From CAYVBN01 sp964538565 (GTDB taxonomy: Bacteria; Pseudomonadota; Alphaproteobacteria; Rhizobiales; Xanthobacteraceae): a stretch of DNA of 40,356 bases. Below, piece after piece: positions 27,332 through 35,066 of the stretch; position 1 is the first letter of the stretch; each line of letters opens with the position of its first letter. Below the pieces are notes generated by a model. That model saw nothing but the letters and a program-made list of their open reading frames with translations. It was not told where the DNA came from and did not search any database. The translations under genes and the position numbers were made by a program. The stretch covers positions 1-40,356 of the forward strand of contig CAZIGW010000274.1 of the NCBI GenBank assembly GCA_964538565.1, in the 5' to 3' direction.

Positions 27332-28786
27332 TCAGAACGATCCGAACACGGAGCCGAGCACCAGGACGACCGCCAGGGCGAGGATCGGACCGGCGACGCA
27401 GGCCATGAGAAGGTCGAAATAGCTTTCGCGGTGCGTGGCGCCGCACACGCCGAGCAGCGTCACCACCGCGCCGTTGTGCGGCAGGCTGTCGAGCGTGCCC
27501 GAGCCGATCACGGCGACGCGGTGCATCAGGGCCGGATCGATGCCGGCGTGCGCGGCAAGCTGCATGTAGGTGTCGCCGAGCGCGTCGAGCGCGATGGTGA
27601 GTCCGCCGGAAGCCGAGCCGGTGAGGCCGGCCAGCACGTTGGTGCTGACCGCGAGCGACACCAGCGGTCCGCCGCCGATCGACAGCACTCCGTCGCGCAC
27701 CGCCGCGAAGGCGGGCAGCGCGGCGATGACGGCGCCGAATCCGACGAGGCTGGCGACGCTGAAGATCGGCAGCACCGAGGCGTTGGCGCCCGCATCCATG
27801 CTGTCGCGCAAGGCCGGCAGCCGACGGCGGTTGACGGCGACGAGGGTCGCGATCGCAGCCATCAGCGCGACCGCCACCGACCAGACGCCGGCGACCGCCG
27901 ACAGCGACGTTCCGCCCCAGCGTTCCTGGGCCAGGAACGAATGATCGAGCCGCGGCAGGACGAGCACCGACATGAGCAGATTGACCGCGATGACGACGAT
28001 GAGCGGCAGGACGGCGGTCGCGAACGGCGGCATGACCCCGCCGCGGCGGCCGTGCGGCAGTTCGGCCGGATCGAATTCATGCGCCAGCGTCGCGCGGTCG
28101 CGAACGGCCTGATCGTCCAGCGTCGCGGCGAGGCTTGAATCCGTCTCTTCCCCGAAGCCTTCGCCGGCCTTGTGCGCGGCGGCTTGCGCGCGCTGCAGCC
28201 ACCACAGGCCGAACGCCAGCATGATCGCGGACGCAATGATGCCGATACCGGGCGCCGCGAACGGCGTGGTCCCGAAGAACGGCATCGGAATGGCGTTCTG
28301 GATCGCCGGCGTGCCGGGAAGCGCCGACATGGTGAACGTCGACGTCCCGAGCGCGATGGTCGCGGGCATCAGCCGGCGCGGAATGTTTGCCGAGCGAAAC
28401 AACGCCCGCGCCATCGGGGCCAGGACGAAAAGGGCGACGAACAGGCTCACCCCGCCGTAGGTGACGAGGGCTCCCGCCAGCGTGACCGCGAGCACGGCGT
28501 GGCGATCTCCGAGCCTCTGCCCGAGGACCGTCGCGATCGCCCGGACCGATCCGCTGTCGTCCATGAGCTTGCCGAACACGGCGCCGAGCAGAAAGAGCGG
28601 GAAAAATTGCGCCATGAACTGGCCGGCGCCGCCCATGAAGGTTTGCGTCCAGTGCGCCAGCAGCGGCTCCCGGGCGGCCGCGGCGGCGAGCAGGGCGGCG
28701 GCCGGCGCCAGCAGCAGCACGCTCCAGCCCCGATAGGCGAACCAGACGAGCAGGAAAAGCGCCAACAGGCTGCCGATCAATCCCAT
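27332..28786 (-). CDS. GntP-family / gluconate:H+ symporter-type permease
   Basis: 484 residues with twelve or more membrane segments. Family signs include FFPLFLLGAVFGKLMDDSGSVRAIATVL, GGVSLFVALFVLAPMARALF, LGTSTFTMSALPGTPAIQNAIP and the C-terminal ALGDTYMQLAAHAGIDPALMHRVAVIGSGTLDSLPHNGAVVTLL. A charged cytoplasmic loop of about 60 residues lies near residues 205-250. GntP-type proteins import gluconate, fructuronate or other small carboxylates with protons. ATG 28786 is 4 bases downstream of the patatin stop, so translation is probably coupled to it. The substrate is unknown, and no sugar-acid gene is close. Confidence 0.85.
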   Translation of the reverse strand: MGLIGSLLALFLLVWFAYRGWSVLLLAPAAALLAAAAAREPLLAHWTQTFMGGAGQFMAQFFPLFLLGAVFGKLMDDSGSVRAIATVLGQRLGDRHAVLAVTLAGALVTYGGVSLFVALFVLAPMARALFRSANIPRRLMPATIALGTSTFTMSALPGTPAIQNAIPMPFFGTTPFAAPGIGIIASAIMLAFGLWWLQRAQAAAHKAGEGFGEETDSSLAATLDDQAVRDRATLAHEFDPAELPHGRRGGVMPPFATAVLPLIVVIAVNLLMSVLVLPRLDHSFLAQERWGGTSLSAVAGVWSVAVALMAAIATLVAVNRRRLPALRDSMDAGANASVLPIFSVASLVGFGAVIAALPAFAAVRDGVLSIGGGPLVSLAVSTNVLAGLTGSASGGLTIALDALGDTYMQLAAHAGIDPALMHRVAVIGSGTLDSLPHNGAVVTLLGVCGATHRESYFDLLMACVAGPILALAVVLVLGSVFGSF

Positions 28787-28790
28787 CGCG

Positions 28791-29843
28791 TCACACCTGC
28801 TGCAGCAGGACATCGAGATCGAGCGTCGATTGCCTGCCGAGATCCCGCGCATGGTCCGTCAGGAAGCGCTCCGCGCAGCGACGGCCCTCGTCGCGCAACA
28901 TGCACAGGAACGCCCGTTCGGCGTTGAACTTGGACGAGGCGCCGAGCTTGGCCATGGCGGGGCTGGCGATGAGGTGGACGCGCATCCCGGCCCATTGCGC
29001 GCCTTCGGTCCGTCCGGCGTCGGCGACCTGGCGCAGCAGCGCGATCATGCGCAGCTCCTTGAGCAGCGTGGCATTGAACGAGACCTCGTTCAGGCGATCG
29101 AGAATGTCGCGCGCCGAGCGCGGCGTGCCGGGGCGTTCGACGGGATTGACCGCGACCAGCAGGGTGTCGTGCGACTTGCACTCGCGCACCAGGGGGGTGA
29201 TCGTCGGATTTCCCGAGTAGCCGCCGTCCCAATAGGCTTCGCCATCGATTTCGATCGCCTGGAACAGGGTCGGCAGGCAGGCGGACGCGAGCAGAACCTC
29301 GGGCGTGAGCTCGGCATTGCGGAAGACGCGACCGCGGCCGGTCCGGACGTTGGTGGCGGTGACGAACAGCCGGATCGGCGCGCGCGCCACGCGCTCGAAA
29401 TCGACGCTGCCGGCGAGAATGTCCCGCAGCGGATTGGCGCCGCGCGGACTGAGATCATACGGCGAGAACACACGCGCCGCGAGGTCGAAGGCGAGATAGA
29501 ACGGCGAGGTGTCGAGCGTCCAGCGCCCCATCAGGACGTCGAGCGGACTCCGTCGCAGCAGGCTGAAGCGGGCGGCTGCGGCCACGCGCGTCCAGAAGCC
29601 GTCGAGCGCGGCCTTTGCTCCGTCGGGGCCGCCGGCGACATATCCATCGGCCAGCACCACGGCGTTCATCGCGCCCGCCGAGGTGCCGGAGATGCCCTCG
29701 ATGCGCAGCCAAGGTTCTTCCAGCAGACGGTCGAGCACTCCCCAGGTGAACGCTCCGTGCGAGCCTCCGCCCTGCAGCGCGAAGTCGACCAGAACCGGGT
29801 CGTGATCGGTGCCCCTCTGGCCGGCGCGCGGACCCATGGGCAT
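28791..29843 (-). CDS. Patatin-like phospholipase
   Basis: 350 residues. The lipid acyl-hydrolase Ser-Asp dyad is complete: oxyanion GGGSHG at 25-30, nucleophile S55 in GISGTSAGAMN, and D206 in YWDGGYSGNP. No signal peptide, so a cytoplasmic or secreted-effector role is open. ATG 29843 has GAGGGG close upstream; ATG 29837, two codons in, has better spacing. The protein ends 4 bases before the GntP permease, an odd pairing for a phospholipase. Family role: release of fatty acids from phospholipids or storage lipids; substrate unproven. Confidence 0.93.
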   Translation of the reverse strand: MPMGPRAGQRGTDHDPVLVDFALQGGGSHGAFTWGVLDRLLEEPWLRIEGISGTSAGAMNAVVLADGYVAGGPDGAKAALDGFWTRVAAAARFSLLRRSPLDVLMGRWTLDTSPFYLAFDLAARVFSPYDLSPRGANPLRDILAGSVDFERVARAPIRLFVTATNVRTGRGRVFRNAELTPEVLLASACLPTLFQAIEIDGEAYWDGGYSGNPTITPLVRECKSHDTLLVAVNPVERPGTPRSARDILDRLNEVSFNATLLKELRMIALLRQVADAGRTEGAQWAGMRVHLIASPAMAKLGASSKFNAERAFLCMLRDEGRRCAERFLTDHARDLGRQSTLDLDVLLQQV

Positions 29844-30104
29844 GGCCCCTCGAAATTTCGCCCGGGGGCATGAAGCAGGCGGGCGCGTTAAATCGCTGTT
29901 GCGGGCGCCTGCGCAATACGTGGCGAATTTGCCGACAACGCGGAATTCAACGGCGACCGATCCTCATGTCCGTCTCGCCCGTCCGGCCCTCCGGCGCATC
30001 TATGCCTTGAATGTCCCGCATGGGAGGGCTGCGCCTCGTATGATGAATTGACAAATTGGTATGATCCATTAAGCGTGAGCCCGGGGTCGGACGATCGGGA
30101 CGCA
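29844..30104. promoter_or_regulatory. Divergent promoter region, patatin and nickel permease
   Basis: 261 bases; the right third (30036-30072) is AT-rich and carries the GTATGAT direct repeat and TTGACA at 30048-30053 (no good -10 at 16-18 bases). The left part shows no recognised motif. Confidence 0.4.
30038..30065. promoter_or_regulatory. GTATGAT direct repeat, candidate metal-responsive operator
   Basis: GTATGAT occurs at 30038-30044 and again at 30059-30065, 21 bases apart (two helical turns), with AATT-GACA-AATT between. GTATGA is the half-site of the NikR operator of E. coli, which however is an inverted repeat (GTATGA-N16-TCATAC). The direct orientation here is a mismatch, so the regulator is not established. 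Confidence 0.4.
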
Positions 30105-31163
30105 ATGCAGACCACCGGCGGCATTTTTGACGACGACGCACACGGCGTGCGCGGGAAGATCGGCGGTCTCCTTGCGCTTCTGATCGCGGCCAATGTGGCC
30201 GCGTGGGTCTGGGCATTCGCGGCCTTCTCCGGCCGGCCGGCGCTGCTCGGCATCGCCTTGCTGGCCTGGGTGTTCGGCCTGCGCCACGCGATCGACGCCG
30301 ATCACATCGCGGCGATCGACAACGTGGTGCGCAAGCTGGTGCAGGAGGGCAAGCGCCCGCTCACCGTGGGCTTCTTCTTTTCGCTCGGCCATTCCACCGT
30401 CGTGGTGCTGGCGTGCCTCGCCCTTGCGGCGACCGCGGCCACCTTCCAGGGACATCTGCAGGGCATCAGGCTGGTCAGCAGCGTGATCGGCACCTCCGTA
30501 TCCGCCGCCTTCCTGGTCGTGATCGGTCTCGCCAATCTGCTCATTCTCGCCAGCGTGTGGCGCAGCTTCCGCGCGGTGGCGAACGGCGGCACGGTGGCCG
30601 CGGAAGACACCGACGCACTCCTTGGCGGCGGCCTGTTCGCGCGCCTGCTTCGGCCCTTGATCGCGGCGGTGGCGCGCAGCTGGCACATGTACCCCCTCGG
30701 GTTCCTGTTCGGCCTCGGCTTCGATACGGCGACCGAGGTTGGTCTCCTCGGCATCTCGGCGACGCAGGCTGCCCAGGGAATGTCGCCGTGGCAGACGCTG
30801 ATATTTCCCGCGCTGTTCACCGCCGGGATGGCGCTCGTCGACAGCGCCGACAGCGTGCTGATGGTCGGCGCCTACGGCTGGGCGTTCGTGCATCCGATCC
30901 GCAAGCTCTGGTACAATCTGACGATCACCGCCGCGTCCGTCGCCGTCGCCCTGTTGATCGGTGGCATCGAGGCGCTCGGCCTGATTGCCAAGCGTTTCGG
31001 CTTCGCAGGGGGCGTGTGGTCGGTGGCGGCCAACTTGAGCGAAAGCCTTTCGAGCTTCGGCTTCGCCGTCGTCGGCGTGTTCGTGACGGCCTGGGTCGCG
31101 TCGGTGCTGATCTATCGCTGGAAGGGCTACGACCAGATCGCGGTCGCGGAGCCGACGAACTGA
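30105..31163 (+). CDS. Nickel/cobalt permease, HoxN/HupN/NixA family
   Basis: 352 residues from ATG 30105; a GTG at 30075 or TTG at 30048 would extend it. The NiCoT signature HX4DH is at 61-67 (RHAIDADHIAAIDN), and the further signatures FFSLGHSTVV (residues about 91-100) and LGFDTATEVGLL are present, with about eight membrane segments. It imports Ni2+ (or Co2+) with high affinity for urease, hydrogenase or related enzymes. No such enzyme gene lies in the window. Metal-responsive control is suggested by the GTATGAT repeat upstream. Confidence 0.93.
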   Translation: MQTTGGIFDDDAHGVRGKIGGLLALLIAANVAAWVWAFAAFSGRPALLGIALLAWVFGLRHAIDADHIAAIDNVVRKLVQEGKRPLTVGFFFSLGHSTVVVLACLALAATAATFQGHLQGIRLVSSVIGTSVSAAFLVVIGLANLLILASVWRSFRAVANGGTVAAEDTDALLGGGLFARLLRPLIAAVARSWHMYPLGFLFGLGFDTATEVGLLGISATQAAQGMSPWQTLIFPALFTAGMALVDSADSVLMVGAYGWAFVHPIRKLWYNLTITAASVAVALLIGGIEALGLIAKRFGFAGGVWSVAANLSESLSSFGFAVVGVFVTAWVASVLIYRWKGYDQIAVAEPTN

Positions 31164-31173
31164 CGAGCCAGGC

Positions 31174-31195
31174 GCGCGGCCGAACCCAGCCGCGC
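31174..31195 (+). terminator. Terminator-like hairpin after the nickel permease
   Basis: GCGCGGC (31174-31180) and GCCGCGC (31189-31195) form a perfect seven-base-pair stem around an eight-base loop, 10 bases past the stop at 31163. There is no T-run. Confidence 0.5.
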
Positions 31196-31514
31196 AGCCG
31201 TCTGCCGATCGCCAGCAATCATCGACGGCCCGGGAAGGATCTCCGGTGCGGCCGATCGACGACCGGCGTGCGGACGCGCGTGCGGCACAGCTGCGATCTC
31301 GATCACCTGATCTCCAGACCAGAACCCTCCCGGAATGTCTCCGAGTCCACGCCCGTGCGCGCTTTGACGCGCGCATCGAGCCGAGGTTGTCGAGGGATCG
31401 GCGACAACGGGAACGAAAGCGCCGAGCGGAGGTGAGCAAGTTTTCGCTGCGCAAGGACGATCGGTGTGTCGCAGCTGTTTGTGCTGCGGCCGGCCGATGA
31501 CTTCCGCGCCCGCG
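31196..31514. other. Intergenic stretch, nothing recognised
   Basis: 319 bases between the nickel-permease terminator and the stop of a small leftward gene. Crossing frames are short, arginine-rich and without ribosome binding sites. Confidence 0.4.
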
Positions 31515-31742
31515 TCAGTGCACGAGAAAATCGGAAGTCATGACCTTGTAGACCGCTTCGTTGGCACTGTTCTTCTGCGCCTCGGTGGCCAGCCTGAGCC
31601 AGGCTTGCGCGAGCGCCAGCAACTCGAGCTTCGTCGCGATGTCCGGGCGCGCCTGCGCCGTCTGCAGGCAGTTGGCTGCGTTCCGGCAGTATTGCGCCAG
31701 TTTGCGGCACAACTGCTCCACCTCGTCATTTCGCGAAGACAC
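31515..31742 (-). CDS. Small Cys-containing helical protein of unknown function
   Basis: 75 residues from GTG 31742, which follows a strong GGGGAGGG site at 5 bases; that site decides the start over a longer frame to 31970. The protein is predicted fully helical and carries the pattern C-R-K-L-A-Q-Y-C-R..C, then ARPDIATKLELLALAQAWLRLATEAQ. The segment LxxLAQxWLRLAxEA is common in small rhizobial proteins of unknown role. The neighbouring gene at 32187-32636 has a matching C-terminal segment. The DNA here is less GC-biased than its surroundings. Confidence 0.6.
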   Translation of the reverse strand: MSSRNDEVEQLCRKLAQYCRNAANCLQTAQARPDIATKLELLALAQAWLRLATEAQKNSANEAVYKVMTSDFLVH

Positions 31743-32186
31743 TTCGACCCTCCCCGTGCGGACGGGAAACTCGCAAGAGGCCGATTTGTTCCCGCGCGCG
31801 GGAGATCGATGTCGCGGTTCACGGCGTGGCTCTGGCTCCGTGGACCGCCGATCCGCGACCGCAATGACGGAAATCGCTTTGCACGCGTTGAAAATCGCTC
31901 TGCGCCTCGACGGAGGCGCACCCGCGTGGAGGTGGTCCGATTCGAGAGGTGAGTCGGCCACGGACGTCATCCAGGCGGCGCGATGGAAAGCCGCTCATAC
32001 CAGTTCGGTTGTTCGCTGCACCATGCTACCGACAAGCGGTGCAATGGTGTGGTGCGCCGGTCCCTCAATGCTTCTCCTGTGCATGGACCGCACATAGGCT
32101 TGGACAGAGGAAATCGCCCGAGTCTCATATGGCGCGCGTGCCGGAAGCGTTTCAGTCGGGCCAAGGTGTGCGGCGCCCGGCTGACA
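31743..32186. other. Intergenic stretch between two small divergent genes
   Basis: 444 bases. It holds the promoters of the divergent small genes, but I found no convincing promoter or operator. A possible 77-residue frame starting at ATG 31864 has no ribosome binding site and no family, so it is not called. Confidence 0.35.
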
Positions 32187-32636
32187 ATGCGGAGCATTGA
32201 AGCCGTGCCGTTTTCAAATTTCACGTCGAGCGGATTGCGTGCCTGGGCCATGTATTGCGAAACGCAGGCGAACGATCCTCACCGCCTGCAGGATCGCGAA
32301 GAGCTGTTGCGCATGCGCGACGGTCTGCTGGCGATCGCCGAAGTCAAGGAATCGCTTTGGGCGGACAAGACGCCGGCGCCTCTGAACGGAAAGCCAAGGC
32401 ATGATCCTCCGGCGGTTGATGAGAGCCTCGATCACACGGGATCGGAGATGACATTGGCCCGACAGTGGGCTGACAACTGCCGCCGCTTCTCCGGCCAATG
32501 CCTCATGCTCGCCCACCGGGCGCATTCGGATCATGTGCGCCTGACGTCGCTCAACATGGCGAAGCGGTGGCTCGCGCTCGGGCTCAATTTCGAGCTGTCG
32601 TCGCTGAGCAAGCGAACACCCGTGACCACTCGCTGA
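32187..32636 (+). CDS. Small Cys-containing protein of unknown function, related to the gene at 31515
   Basis: 149 residues from ATG 32187 with no good ribosome binding site; a start further upstream (31983) would add an arginine-rich stretch of poor quality. The C-terminal half, LARQWADNCRRFSGQCLMLAHRAHSDHVRLTSLNMAKRWLAL, matches the spacing of C..CR, L..A, D..., A..WL.L in the 75-residue neighbour. The N-terminal half is acidic and helical (QDREELLRMRDGLLAIAEVKESL). No membrane segment or signal peptide. Family unknown. Coding status is likely but not secure. Confidence 0.5.
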   Translation: MRSIEAVPFSNFTSSGLRAWAMYCETQANDPHRLQDREELLRMRDGLLAIAEVKESLWADKTPAPLNGKPRHDPPAVDESLDHTGSEMTLARQWADNCRRFSGQCLMLAHRAHSDHVRLTSLNMAKRWLALGLNFELSSLSKRTPVTTR

Positions 32637-33183
32637 CCCCGACGGCGCTCGATCGCCGGCGAGCGCGAGCGTTGTTTTCTGAAGGGCGCGGATCGACGTG
32701 AGCGGAAGCCCTGGCGAGGCGCCTTTCGGCACCGGGGCCGGCGTGCTCAAATCTGCGTGGGGATCCCGAGAGACGTGCTGCTGGCGGGCCGGCGCATCGG
32801 TCGTCCTGCGCGCCCGTCGTTCTGTTTGTGATCGACCTGCGAGACGGATCGGCCCGATTCAGTCTGCGTCCATTGCAGGTCCGGCCGAAGTGACTCGAAG
32901 GAGCCCGGCGGAAGCGAGAGCAGCAGGCGATTGGTGATCGGATCGGGCATCCAAGGCGTGCCACGACCGGCCGACGTCGTCGTTGCGCCGGTCTCTCCTG
33001 AGATCAACCCGCAGGCGCGGGGAACGTTGCCTGGCGGCCTGTGGCCAATGTCCCGGTATCCGCACCCGCCGCGGGCACGGCCGCCTCAAAGCAGCGCACA
33101 TGTCGTGCGGCCGGCAAGGATCAATATCGCGGGTGGTGAGTTGAGGGCACACAGGCCCCGCACGATCGAACAAGAGATCGAAC
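32637..33183. other. Long stretch without a supported gene
   Basis: 547 bases. Frames on both strands are Arg/Ser/Pro-rich shadows with no ribosome binding site or motif. The only feature is a nine-base direct repeat GATCGAACA at 33164-33172 and 33176-33184, just ahead of and overlapping the next start codon. It may be decayed sequence. Confidence 0.4.
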
Positions 33184-33696
33184 ATGCACAGGCACGCACG
33201 GGTTCTCATCACGTCGGCACTTGTCGTGTTCGGCAGCGCCTCCGCCGGTATCGCCCAGCAGGGTCCGGGCGGTTCGATGATGCAGCGCGGCCCGATGATG
33301 CAGCAGGCCCAGCCGGACACCGGGCAATCCCAACCGCAACAGACGCCCCGGGCGCAGGGGACCCCCACGCCGCGCGCCGGCGCGGAGGATGAAACCGAGG
33401 GAAGCTGGGCCTGGGAACCCGGCCAGCGGTTCCGCGAGGGCCGCGGTCCCGGGATGGGTCCGGGCATGATGGGCTTCGGCCGAACCGCAGGGGCGGCGGG
33501 CGCGCGTCCGTTCATGATGCGGATGATCTTCATCCTCATGGACAGCAACGGCGACGGCGTCGTCTCGCTCGATGAGTTCAAGGCCGCTCACGAGCGCATC
33601 TTCAAGGCGATGGATGCGAACAAGGATGGCGCGCTCACCCTTGAGGAAATGCGCGATTTCCTCCTGGGCGCGGGCCGGCCGAACCCGCAGCGCTAG
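33184..33696 (+). CDS. Secreted Met-rich EF-hand protein
   Basis: 170 residues. A signal peptide (residues 1-24, ending IAQQG) is followed by a Met/Gln/Pro-rich part (SMMQRGPMMQQ, then GPGMGPGMMGFG) and two C-terminal EF-hands: DSNGDGVVSLDE and DANKDGALTLEE, both with the full Ca2+-coordinating D-x-[DN]-x-D-G pattern and terminal Glu. Exported EF-hand proteins of this size occur widely in rhizobia as presumed periplasmic Ca2+ buffers or sensors. The Met-rich linker could bind Cu or Ag (inference). The ribosome binding site is weak. It is convergent with the hydrolase, 20 bases apart. Confidence 0.85.
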   Translation: MHRHARVLITSALVVFGSASAGIAQQGPGGSMMQRGPMMQQAQPDTGQSQPQQTPRAQGTPTPRAGAEDETEGSWAWEPGQRFREGRGPGMGPGMMGFGRTAGAAGARPFMMRMIFILMDSNGDGVVSLDEFKAAHERIFKAMDANKDGALTLEEMRDFLLGAGRPNPQR

Positions 33697-33716
33697 GTCT
33701 CGCACCCGGCAGCCGC

Positions 33717-34780
33717 TCACAGTGCGCCGGCGTCCACGACCGCCTGCGCGAATGCCGTCGGAGCTTCCTGCGGCAGATTGTGGCCGACGCCGCCCGTGAC
33801 GACCCGGTGCGCGTATTTTCCCGTGAATTTCCGGGCGTAGGCGTCTGCGTCCGGATGCGGCGCGCCGTTGGCGTCGCCTTCGAGCGTGATCGTCGGCACG
33901 CCGATCGCCGGGGCGGTGGCGAGCCTCCTTTCCAGGTCGTCGTATTGCGGTTCGCCCCCGGCGAGACCGAGCCGCCAGCGGTAGTTGTGAATGACGATGG
34001 CGACGTGGTCCGGATTGTCGAAGGCGGCCGCGGTGCGATCGAACGTCGCTTCGTCGAAATCCCACCTCGGCGAGGCGAGACGCCAGATCAGCCTGGCAAA
34101 ATCGCGCCGGTACCTGTCGTAGCCGGCGCGTCCGCGTTCGGTGGCGAAATAGAACTGGTACCACCAGTCGAGCTCGGCCTTCGGTGGCAACGGAATGTTT
34201 CCCGCCGCCTGGCTTCCGACCAGATAACCGCTGACGGAGACGAGGGCCTGGCATCGCCCGGGCCAGAGCGCCGCGACGATGTCGGCGGTCCGCGCTCCCC
34301 AGTCGAACCCGGCGATGATCGCCTTGTCGATCTTGAGGGCATCCATGAGCGCGACGGCGTCGGCGGCGACCGCCGCCGGCTGCGCGTTGCGCGGTGTCTC
34401 GCCGGAGCGGAAGTGCGTCGTGCCGTAGCCGCGCAGATACGGAACGATCACCCGGTAGCCGGCGGAGGCCAAAACAGGTGCGACGTCGACGTAGCTGTGA
34501 ATGTCGTAGGGCCAGCCGTGCAGCAGAAGAACCACTGGTCCACGGGCGGGGCCGGCTTCCGCGTAGCCGATGTTGAGGACGCCGGCGTCGATCTGCCTCA
34601 GCGCCGCGAACGACGTGTTCGTCCCCGGCTTGACCGCCGACAGCCGCGCCGGTCGTGGGTCGCCGGGCTCTGCCCGCGCTGAGCCGAGAGCGCCGAATCC
34701 GGCCGCGATGGTCAGGGCTGCGGCGCCAAGCAGGCGCCGGGATGACGGTCGACCGCTTCGCGTGTGTCGGTTGGGTCCAT
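33717..34780 (-). CDS. Alpha/beta hydrolase, epoxide-hydrolase-like, apparent frameshift at the N-terminus
   Basis: About 350 residues in one open frame from the Tat signal to the stop. Epoxide-hydrolase and dehalogenase features: oxyanion HGWPYD, nucleophile Asp in AGFDWGARTADIVAALWP, cap Tyr in WWYQFYF, and catalytic His in GGVGHNLPQEAP. The signal SSRRLLGAAALTIAAGFGALGSARA is Tat-like, so export to the periplasm is expected. The frame has no ATG, GTG or TTG start at this signal. The only good start, ATG 34780 with GGGAG ahead, is one base out of frame, reading MDPTDTREAVDR before a stop; one missing base near 34745 would join it to SSRRLLG. Either sequencing error or a mutated gene. Confidence 0.75.
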
Positions 34781-34980
34781 GGCTTGTCTCCCGGGAGCTC
34801 GCCCGTCGCGCGCATCCGCGTCGCGCGTCGTTGAAGGCTCGGGCGTCGATGAAAAAAGTCCGGCTTGTGGCAACGGAGCCGTGCCGGCTCGGTTCCTCGG
34901 GTGAAAGCACCTGCGATCCTCGGAGAAAACCAGTCCGCGGACACGGGACGCAGAAGCCGTCAGCCGGCCGGCGCGCCTTC

Positions 34981-35066
34981 GCGCGCGATAGGGCATCCTT
35001 GCTATAAATCATCTATTGTGCAATCTATGAGCTATAGAAGGATGGTTCTATCGCTCGCGACCGATC
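34981..35066. promoter_or_regulatory. AT-rich Fic promoter with TCTAT/ATAGA boxes
   Basis: Within GC-rich DNA this segment is strikingly AT-rich. ATCTAT is found at 35011-35016 and 35023-35028; TTCTAT at 35046-35051 pairs with ATAGAA at 35034-35039 as a perfect inverted repeat separated by six bases (GGATGG). The last repeat ends 15 bases before the fic ATG. This looks like an operator cluster; the regulator is unknown, possibly the Fic protein itself, which has a C-terminal winged helix. Confidence 0.5.

Noticed and set aside
30048..30104. TTG start at 30048 for the nickel permease
   Set aside because: It lies inside the repeat region without a ribosome binding site; ATG 30105 with GGGA nearby is more credible.
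33164..33184. GATCGAACA direct repeat before the EF-hand gene as an operator
   Set aside because: Only two short copies with a three-base gap, one running into the start codon; not distinctive enough.
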